Origin: Caulobacteraceae bacterium
GTDB taxonomy: Bacteria > Pseudomonadota > Alphaproteobacteria > Caulobacterales > Caulobacteraceae
Reading direction: 5' to 3'
Assembly (NCBI GenBank): GCA_947456005.1
Contig: CANGRP010000046.1
Coordinates: 1 to 11,965, forward strand
DNA: 11,965 bases
This document shows, one piece after another, positions 6,803-11,965 of this stretch. Every line of letters begins with the position of its first letter. The stretch's first letter is position 1. The position numbers were made by a program, and so were the translations under genes. Below the pieces are notes generated by a model, which worked only from the letters and a program-made list of their open reading frames with translations, did no database searches and was not told the origin of the DNA.

Positions 6803-8263
6803 TTGAGTCTCGACGTCGCCCAGATCCTTGTTCCCGCTACGGCCGGCCTGTTCCCGGGCGCCGCGACTTCGCCTGCCGGCGATGGTGTGGCGACGGGGGA
6901 CTTCGCGGCGATGCTGGAGAGCCTCGCCGGCGGCCAGGGCGCGCCCATGCCCGCCCAGGCGTCGGGGTCCGCCTCTTCCGTTCTTGCAGGACTTGTCTCG
7001 GACGAGGGCCTGGCCCTGGCCGGAGATCTGCCGGACGTGGCAACGCCGGTCGCTGCGCCGGCGCCCCGGCGGATGGATATGGCGACACCCTCCGGCGAGG
7101 TTATTCCCGAGGACACCGAACTCACCGCGCCCGCCCTCGACCTGCGCCCTGTCGACGGGTCGCTGGTCGCCCTGATGCCTGTGGTTCCGCAGGCCTTGGG
7201 GGTGGCGGCAAGCCGCGAGGCCATGCCGGACACCGCGCCCGGCGGCGGGGACGCCGGATTCGAGGGCTCCGGAGCGCCGAGCCCCTCCCGGCCGTCATCC
7301 CTGCCAGACGCCGCACCCTCAGTGCGCAGGTCAGAGGTGACGCTGGCGGCCCTGCCGGTGACGCCGCCAACGTCTCCGACCGAACAGCAGGCCTCCTCCA
7401 GCCTCGCGCCTGGACCCACGGACAGCGGGCCATCCACGACTCCTCAGGCTCCCGAGGCCCTGGCCAAGGGGCCGCCGCCCGCGGCCCAGGCCTTTGCTCT
7501 TGCCGCAGGCCTTGTCCGGGTGACCGGCCAGGTCGTCTCAGCCGCAGCCGGGTCCGCCCAGACGCCGGAACCCGGCGCCATGAAGGAGGCTCCAGAGGCG
7601 AACGCCACCGTATCCGCAGCCGGCCAGGAAACCGATCCCTTCCAGGTCCCCGAACCTGTCCGCCAGGGCCTTGTCCCCCCGGCGGGCGACACGCCGGCGA
7701 CCGATGAGGCCAGCGACATCCTGGCGAAGCCGGCCGGCGGCGATCCCCAGCCCCCGCCTTCCGCTGGCGCGTCGACCTCCGTCCCGGCTGAGGCGCCGGA
7801 AGCTCCGCCTGCACCCGTCCGGGCCACCCCGGAAACCCTCGCCGCCCTCAGCGCCCAGATGGCCCGCCGGCTGGACGACGGGACCACCCGCTCCACCCTC
7901 GAACTCAACCCTGGCGACCTTGGCCGGGTGGATGTCCGGATGGAGATCGATGCTGCGGGCGGCATCCGGGCGGCCTTCACCTTTGAGCACGCGCATTCGG
8001 CCAGCGAAATGAGCCGGCGGTCAGACGAGCTCCAGAAGAGCCTCGAGAGCGCCGGCTTCAATCTCTCCGGCGGCCTCTCCTTCGATGTGGCGGGCGACCG
8101 TTCCCAAGGTCGGAGCCAGGCCTGGGCCGAAGCCCGGGACGAGCGGTCCCGCACGCCCGCCGCCCCTGAGCCCGAACTCGCCCGCGAGGGCTCGACCCAA
8201 ATCGCCGACGCCCTGTCAGGGCGCCGGACCTCCGCCCGCTCTGGCGTCGATATCAGGATCTGA
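6803..8263 (+). CDS. fliK: Flagellar hook-length control protein FliK
   Basis: FliK is a secreted molecular ruler that stops hook growth and switches export to filament-type substrates through FlhB. The 486-residue product has a long, low-complexity Ala/Pro/Ser/Glu-rich N-terminal part. The C-terminal Flg_hook domain lies at about residues 360-435, including STLELNPGDLGRVDVRMEID and LQKSLESAGFNLSGGLSFDV. The start is uncertain. TTG at 6803 is the only usual initiation codon in frame before the Met codon at residue 37, and the frame stays open upstream to a TGA at 6731. GGAAGG lies 24 nt upstream of the TTG, which is too far for a good ribosome-binding site. It is the first gene of the hook operon, and its stop is 4 nt before flgD. 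Confidence 0.88.
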   Translation: MSLDVAQILVPATAGLFPGAATSPAGDGVATGDFAAMLESLAGGQGAPMPAQASGSASSVLAGLVSDEGLALAGDLPDVATPVAAPAPRRMDMATPSGEVIPEDTELTAPALDLRPVDGSLVALMPVVPQALGVAASREAMPDTAPGGGDAGFEGSGAPSPSRPSSLPDAAPSVRRSEVTLAALPVTPPTSPTEQQASSSLAPGPTDSGPSTTPQAPEALAKGPPPAAQAFALAAGLVRVTGQVVSAAAGSAQTPEPGAMKEAPEANATVSAAGQETDPFQVPEPVRQGLVPPAGDTPATDEASDILAKPAGGDPQPPPSAGASTSVPAEAPEAPPAPVRATPETLAALSAQMARRLDDGTTRSTLELNPGDLGRVDVRMEIDAAGGIRAAFTFEHAHSASEMSRRSDELQKSLESAGFNLSGGLSFDVAGDRSQGRSQAWAEARDERSRTPAAPEPELAREGSTQIADALSGRRTSARSGVDIRI

Positions 8264-8267
8264 CCCC

Positions 8268-8936
8268 ATGACCGTCACCTCCACGACCGCAGCGCCCGGC
8301 GCGAAGCAGGACATCGGCGCCCTGGGCAAGTCCCAGCTGGCCACCAGCTACGACACCTTCATGAAGCTGCTCACCGCGCAGATCAAAAACCAGGATCCCC
8401 TGTCGCCCATGGACTCCACCCAGTTCACCCAGCAGCTGGTGCAGATGACCGGGGTGCAGCAGCAGCTCTACTCCAACGACCTTCTCAAGCAGCTGGTGAG
8501 CAATACGGGGACCGGCATGTCCGACGCCGTCTCGGTGATCGGACGCGAGGTCACTGCCGCCTCGGACAAGGCCATCGTCAAGAACGGCGAGGCGAAATGG
8601 AGCTACAATCTCGGCAAGGACGCCGCCTCGGTAAAGATCGAGGTCCTGGACTCCAACGGCCGGACGGTCGCCGTCTCATCGCCCACCAATGTCGCCGCCG
8701 GCGACCAGTCCTTTACCTGGAACGGGACCGACCTGAACGGCGTCAAGCGCCCGGACGGGGGCGAGTTCCGGCTCCGGGTCACGCCGGTCGACGCCGGTGG
8801 GGCGACCATCACCTCAAAGGTCTTCCAGCGCGGAGTCGTCACCTCTGTCGAGCAGGTGGACGGCCAGCCTGTCCTCTCCCTCGGCAACGCCCGGGTTCCC
8901 TGGTCCGCCGTCACCTCCGTCCGGCAACCTGCCTAG
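8268..8936 (+). CDS. flgD: Flagellar hook cap (scaffold) protein FlgD
   Basis: FlgD forms the temporary cap under which FlgE subunits assemble into the hook. The 222-residue product has the conserved N-terminal region FMKLLTAQIKNQDPLSPMDS followed by FTQQLVQMTGVQQQL (about residues 28-68). After it comes a beta-rich C-terminal half with FTWNGTDLNGVKRPDGGEFRL flanks typical of the FlgD Ig-like/Tudor domain. ATG 8268 was chosen because the conserved region follows at family-normal distance. It lies 4 nt after the fliK stop with AGGA overlapping the end of fliK, which suggests translational coupling. Upstream in-frame codons fall inside fliK. Confidence 0.93.
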   Translation: MTVTSTTAAPGAKQDIGALGKSQLATSYDTFMKLLTAQIKNQDPLSPMDSTQFTQQLVQMTGVQQQLYSNDLLKQLVSNTGTGMSDAVSVIGREVTAASDKAIVKNGEAKWSYNLGKDAASVKIEVLDSNGRTVAVSSPTNVAAGDQSFTWNGTDLNGVKRPDGGEFRLRVTPVDAGGATITSKVFQRGVVTSVEQVDGQPVLSLGNARVPWSAVTSVRQPA

Positions 8937-8986
8937 GTCGCCGTCATCCCACCCACACGCACTGATCCCCAAGGAAAGCAGACACC

Positions 8987-10372
8987 ATGAGCATCAACAG
9001 CGCCCTCCTTGCAGGGGTCTCCGGTCTGGTCGCCAACTCGGCCTCCATGGCGGCGATCTCCGACAACATCGCCAACACCAACACCACGGCCTACAAGCGC
9101 AGCCAGATCAACTTCTCCAACGTGGTGACCGCCCAGGTGGTGAAGGGGCGCTACTCCGCCGGCGGGGTGGAGGCGATCACCCGTAACTTCATCTCCAACC
9201 AGGGCCTGATCCAGGCCGCCTCGTCCCCGACAGACCTCGCCATCGCCGGCAACGGCTTCTTCGTGGTCACCGACAAGGGGGTCAACGTCACCAGCCAGGA
9301 TCCGCGCTACTTCACCCGCTCCGGGTCCTTCAGCGTCGACTCTGATGGCTACCTGGTGAACGATTCCGGCTACTATCTTCAGGGCTGGCCATCGGACTCG
9401 GATGGGAACATCACGACCGACCCCTCCGACCTGACCCAGATGAAGTCCATCAACATCAAGGACCTGGGGGCCCAGGTTCTTCAGACCTCCAACGTCATCG
9501 TCAACGCCAACCTCGACAAGCGCGGCGTGACCGGCTCGGTGGGCGACGCCACCTACGTGCCCACCACAGCCTTCTCGATGGCGGACTATGCCAATGACCC
9601 GGCGACCGGCACCAAACCCGACTTCAGCTTCCAGATGAACGTCATTGATTCCGGCGGGGGCATCCGGCGGGTCGCCATGGCCTTCCTGAAGGACTCTTCG
9701 GCGGCGAACACCTGGCACGCCGAAATCTACTCAGTGCCGGCTTCGGACATTGTCGGGGCCACCCGTCCCGGCCAGATCGCCGCAGGCAAGGTCATGTTCA
9801 ATTCCGACGGCTCCTTCAACCAGGCGACCTCGACCCTCTTCGGCCTGGGCAACCCGCCGAACATCGCGATCGCCGCCTCCACCGCCACGGCGGGCATCCG
9901 CTGGGCCGCAGGCCTGGGCATCGAGGCTTCGGACGTGGACCTGGACCTGAGCAAGTTCACCCAGTTCTCGTCCACCTCCACCGTGACTTCCCTCAACCCC
10001 AACGGCGCGCCCCTGGGCAATGTGGTGGGCGTCGAGGTCAGCGAGGAGGGCAGGGTCTCGGCCATCTTCGACAACAACCTGATCCGCCTGGTGGCCCAGA
10101 TCGGCCTGGCGACCTTCGCCAATCCCGACGGCCTCGAGGCGGTGGGCGGGAACGCCTACATCCAGTCCACGGAGTCCGGAGAGTATTCGGTGAAACAGCC
10201 GCAACTCGGCGGCGCGGGGAAAATTGAGTCCTCTGCTCTTGAGGCGTCCACCGTCGACCTCTCCTCAGAGTTCACCGGCCTCATCACCACACAAAGAGCT
10301 TACTCCGCCTCCTCAAAAATCATCACCACAGCCGATCAGATGCTGGAGGAGTTGATTAATATTAAGCGATAA
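8987..10372 (+). CDS. flgE: Flagellar hook protein FlgE
   Basis: FlgE polymerises into the hook, the universal joint between rod and filament. The 461-residue product opens with the rod/hook signature SGLVANSASMAAISDNIANTNT (described to about residue 36). LAIAGNGFFVV and YFTRSGSFSVDSDGYLVN follow. It closes with the C-terminal hook signature, including FTGLITTQRAYSASSKIITTADQMLEELINI flanks. The ATG has AAGGAAAG 8 nt upstream and follows flgD by 50 bp with no terminator. It is longer than enterobacterial FlgE (about 400) but shorter than the roughly 590 residues I recall for C. crescentus. Its last codons are visibly AT-richer than the rest and lead into an AT-rich spacer. Confidence 0.95.
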   Translation: MSINSALLAGVSGLVANSASMAAISDNIANTNTTAYKRSQINFSNVVTAQVVKGRYSAGGVEAITRNFISNQGLIQAASSPTDLAIAGNGFFVVTDKGVNVTSQDPRYFTRSGSFSVDSDGYLVNDSGYYLQGWPSDSDGNITTDPSDLTQMKSINIKDLGAQVLQTSNVIVNANLDKRGVTGSVGDATYVPTTAFSMADYANDPATGTKPDFSFQMNVIDSGGGIRRVAMAFLKDSSAANTWHAEIYSVPASDIVGATRPGQIAAGKVMFNSDGSFNQATSTLFGLGNPPNIAIAASTATAGIRWAAGLGIEASDVDLDLSKFTQFSSTSTVTSLNPNGAPLGNVVGVEVSEEGRVSAIFDNNLIRLVAQIGLATFANPDGLEAVGGNAYIQSTESGEYSVKQPQLGGAGKIESSALEASTVDLSSEFTGLITTQRAYSASSKIITTADQMLEELINIKR

Positions 10373-10427
10373 GTCTTGAGGTTAACGGCCTTTAACATCG
10401 CCGTACATCTTGACTGTTTCGCTTTAA
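10356..10427 (+). promoter_or_regulatory. TTAA cluster, putative CtrA-controlled promoter region of sciP
   Basis: Five TTAA motifs start at 10356, 10362, 10382, 10392 and 10424, striking in a GC-rich genome. The pair at 10382 and 10392 reads GTTAACGGCCTTTAAC. This is TTAA-N6-TTAA, one base short of the CtrA consensus TTAA-N7-TTAA. TTGACT at 10410-10415 could be a -35 box, but I see no well-spaced -10. In C. crescentus sciP lies in the CtrA/SciP feedback circuit, so CtrA binding here is plausible but inferred. Confidence 0.45.
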
Positions 10428-10538
10428 TACATGGGGGATTCTATGATTATCGAATTATTTACTATGATTTTTCACCCAGCGTTATGCCATGCCCGCCAAG
10501 CTGGTTCAAAGACTTGATGGTGGGAAGGGCGTAAAGCC

Positions 10539-10832
10539 ATGTATCAACAGCAACAGCCGCAGCTGCGGACCAATAGCCGGGGGGAGGCCTATGTCATCGG
10601 CCCGACCGGCGCCCAGCTGACGATCCGGGACCTGCCCCCGCCAGATACGGGGCGTTGGGTGATCCGCCGCAAGGCCGAGGTGGTGGCCGCCGTCCGCGGC
10701 GGGCTGCTGAGCCTTGAGCAGGCCTGCGAGCGGTACTCCCTGACTCAGGAAGAGTTCCAGGCCTGGCAGAAGTCCATCGAGAAGCACGGCATGGCCGGGC
10801 TTCGGACCACCCGGCTCCAGCAGTACCGCTGA
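10539..10832 (+). CDS. sciP: CtrA inhibitory protein SciP (DUF1153 family)
   Basis: SciP is a small helix-turn-helix protein. In Caulobacter it binds CtrA and prevents it from activating transcription in swarmer cells. The 97-residue product has a variable Gln-rich N terminus, then YVIGPTGAQLTIRDLPPPDT and the highly conserved RWVIRRKAEVVAAVRGGLLS (about residues 47-66). It ends with a LEQACERYSLTQEEFQAW helix-turn-helix and GLRTTRLQQYR. This is the family core and C terminus almost unchanged. ATG 10539 has GGGAAGGG about 9 nt upstream. It follows flgE by 166 bp with no terminator, so it may be made both by read-through of the hook operon and from its own AT-rich upstream region. A perfect hairpin follows. 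Confidence 0.93.
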   Translation: MYQQQQPQLRTNSRGEAYVIGPTGAQLTIRDLPPPDTGRWVIRRKAEVVAAVRGGLLSLEQACERYSLTQEEFQAWQKSIEKHGMAGLRTTRLQQYR

Positions 10833-10855
10833 GTTTCCGCCCTCACGGGCGACCG

Positions 10856-10890
10856 AGCGGCCGCATCCCCACCCCCGGGATGCGGCCGCT
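10856..10890. terminator. Bidirectional hairpin terminator between sciP and RusA-like gene
   Basis: AGCGGCCGCATCCC at 10856-10869 pairs perfectly with GGGATGCGGCCGCT at 10877-10890 around a 7-nt loop, a 14-bp stem. It separates the convergent sciP and RusA-like genes, 23 nt past the sciP stop and 7 nt from the other stop. The trailing T-run is weak (TTCGCGTTT). A smaller CGCCC/GGGCG hairpin precedes it at 10838-10851. Confidence 0.75.
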
Positions 10891-10897
10891 TCGCGTT

Positions 10898-11275
10898 TCA
10901 GACCGCCCTGTCCGGCCCATCCCCCAGCCGCTGCACGCGGATCGAGATCCGCTCGCGCTCGCCGGCCCGACGCTCCACCAGCAGCCGCGCCACCTGGGCG
11001 TCATCGTGGAAGACATAGCCCTTGATGGCGTCCAGCAGGGCCTTGGCCAGGTTGTCCAGGTCCATCCACGGCGGGTCGCCCACATAGTCCATGACGATCT
11101 CGACGGAAAACTCGCCCCAGGCCGGCCGGCCGCCCCGCCAGGCCTTGCGGAAGAACTCATAGATCAGGGGCTTGTAGTACCGCGTCTGGGTGGTCAGGCC
11201 GTCGACCACCACCTCGATGGCGCCCCCGTGCTCCCGTGCGCGCACCTTGCCGTGATGGGTCCAGCCCGCGTCCAT
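10898..11275 (-). CDS. RusA-family Holliday junction resolvase-like protein
   Basis: RusA nucleases are dimeric, Mg-dependent enzymes that cut Holliday junctions. The 125-residue product contains the family core PPWMDLDNLAKALLDAIKG and FHDDAQVARL. Asp72, Asp74 and Asp91/Asp92 match the catalytic acids Asp70, Asp72 and Asp91 of E. coli RusA in both order and position. Lys78 also fits the conserved xxxK position. The ATG at 11275-11273 has GGAGG with 6-nt spacing. RusA proteins are often phage-borne, but no phage genes surround this one and its codon use looks like its neighbours, so it may be a resident chromosomal gene. It is divergent from fumC (79 bp) and convergent with sciP. Its substrate in this organism is not shown by the sequence. 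Confidence 0.82.
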   Translation of the reverse strand: MDAGWTHHGKVRAREHGGAIEVVVDGLTTQTRYYKPLIYEFFRKAWRGGRPAWGEFSVEIVMDYVGDPPWMDLDNLAKALLDAIKGYVFHDDAQVARLLVERRAGERERISIRVQRLGDGPDRAV

Positions 11276-11299
11276 GGCCTTCCTCCGCCCGCGGCCGCC

Positions 11300-11327
11300 T
11301 TGCAGTCTGGCCCGTCTCCGCTAAACC
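11300..11327 (+). promoter_or_regulatory. Candidate housekeeping promoter of fumC
   Basis: TTGCAGT (11300-11306), a 13-bp gap and GCTAAACC (11320-11327) resemble the Caulobacter vegetative consensus TTGACGS-N10-14-GCTANAWC, with 7 of 8 positions in the -10 block. A start point near 11333 would leave a leader of about 20 nt before fumC. Confidence 0.45.
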
Positions 11328-11354
11328 GGGCGCACATTCGACCGGAGGCCCGCC

Positions 11355-11965
11355 ATGAGCAAGACCCGCACTGAAACCGACACCTTCGGCCCCATCGAGG
11401 TCGACGCCTCCGTCTACTGGGGGGCCCAGGCCCAGCGCAGCCTCGGCAACTTCAAGATCGGCTGGGAGAAGCAGCCCCGGCCCGTCGTGCGCGCCCTCGG
11501 CATCGTCAAGCGCGCCGCCGCAGAGGCCAATGTGGAGCTGGGCCGGCTGGATCCGAAGATCGGCCAGGCCATCGTCGCCGCCGCCCAGGAGGTGATCGAC
11601 GGCAAGCTCGACGCCCACTTCCCCCTGTCGGTCTGGCAGACCGGCTCAGGCACCCAGTCGAACATGAACGCCAACGAGGTCATCTCGAACCGGGCCATCG
11701 AGATGCTGGGCGGCGAGATGGGGTCCAAGACGCCGGTCCACCCCAACGACCACGTCAACATGAGCCAGTCGTCCAACGACACCTATCCGACGGCCATGCA
11801 CATCGCCGCCGCCGAACAGGTGCACCACGACGTCATCCCCGCCCTCGAACACCTCCTCGCCGCCCTGCGCGCCAAGCAGGCGGCTTTTGATCCCATCATC
11901 AAGATCGGCCGCACCCACACCCAGGACGCCACCCCCCTGACCCTCGGCCAGGAGTTCTCCGGCTA
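11355..11965 (+). CDS. fumC: Fumarate hydratase class II (FumC), 5' part, runs off the window
   Basis: FumC is the iron-independent, oxygen-stable fumarase of the TCA cycle, a homotetramer converting fumarate to malate. The 203 codons present start at ATG 11355, with CGGAGG 6 nt upstream. They show the first active-site regions: SGTQSNMNANEV (from residue 98), HPNDHVNMSQSSND (129-142), and GRTHTQDATP with the catalytic His188. These positions match E. coli FumC. The lid-loop serine motif and C-terminal domain lie beyond the window, so completeness cannot be judged. Other members of the aspartase/fumarase superfamily are less likely given the FumC-like GRTHTQDATP context. Confidence 0.94.
   Translation, partial: MSKTRTETDTFGPIEVDASVYWGAQAQRSLGNFKIGWEKQPRPVVRALGIVKRAAAEANVELGRLDPKIGQAIVAAAQEVIDGKLDAHFPLSVWQTGSGTQSNMNANEVISNRAIEMLGGEMGSKTPVHPNDHVNMSQSSNDTYPTAMHIAAAEQVHHDVIPALEHLLAALRAKQAAFDPIIKIGRTHTQDATPLTLGQEFSG

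Noticed and set aside
6508..7707. 399-codon plus-strand frame through the promoter region into fliK
   Set aside because: It is Arg/Pro-rich and out of frame with the recognisable FliK C-terminal domain. It would start at a TTG upstream of both the IHF site and the fliK promoter.
8937..8986. Separate promoter for flgE in the flgD-flgE gap
   Set aside because: The 50-bp gap has a good ribosome-binding site but no -24/-12 or -35/-10 pair, so flgE is best explained as part of the fliK operon.
10898..11275. RusA-like gene as a sign of prophage or genomic island
   Set aside because: Flanking genes are core chromosomal ones, there are no integrase, attachment repeats or phage structural genes, and composition is uniform.

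Overview
The window is a high-GC stretch of ordinary chromosome from an alphaproteobacterium, most likely Caulobacterales (Caulobacter, Phenylobacterium or a relative). The evidence is the hook gene order fliK-flgD-flgE followed directly by sciP, with flgK-flgL divergent. SciP is the CtrA antagonist found in this lineage. The sigma-54 promoters, FlbD-type sites, TTAA boxes and a GANTC methylation site also fit. I found no phage, transposon, CRISPR array, RNA gene or defence island.

Layout. Positions 1-30 hold the first codons of an unidentified minus-strand gene. Positions 31-166 are non-coding and carry a palindromic REP-like element. A minus-strand acetyl-CoA acetyltransferase (thiolase) occupies 167-1357. 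It is divergent from a SOUL-family heme-binding protein (1456-2163), whose 3' end overlaps the convergent mnmA (tRNA 2-thiouridylase, 2141-3301). Upstream of mnmA on the same strand lie flgL (3344-4273) and flgK (4285-6378), the hook-filament junction proteins.

Positions 6379-6802 have no gene but are dense in regulatory signals. A minus-strand sigma-54 promoter faces flgK and a plus-strand sigma-54 promoter faces fliK. A consensus IHF site and a CCCGGC-type half site lie between them. Two related dyads lie downstream of the flgK promoter, inside its leader. This resembles the divergent flaN/flbG control region of Caulobacter crescentus, where the sigma-54 activator FlbD binds ftr elements.

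On the plus strand follow fliK (hook-length control), flgD (hook cap), flgE (hook) and sciP, with no strong terminator until a perfect 14-bp hairpin after sciP. The flgE-sciP junction is an AT-rich island with five TTAA motifs and a GATTC (CcrM-type) site, which suggests independent cell-cycle control of sciP. A minus-strand RusA-like nuclease gene (10898-11275) and the 5' part of fumC (from 11355, running off the end) close the window.

How it works together. Hook length control, cap, hook and junction proteins are made from one pair of divergent late flagellar promoters. SciP made from the end of the hook operon would feed back on CtrA, which sits at the top of the flagellar cascade. I see no wholly new system. 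The most interesting material is the arrangement of regulatory DNA and a triplicated motif in the SOUL protein.
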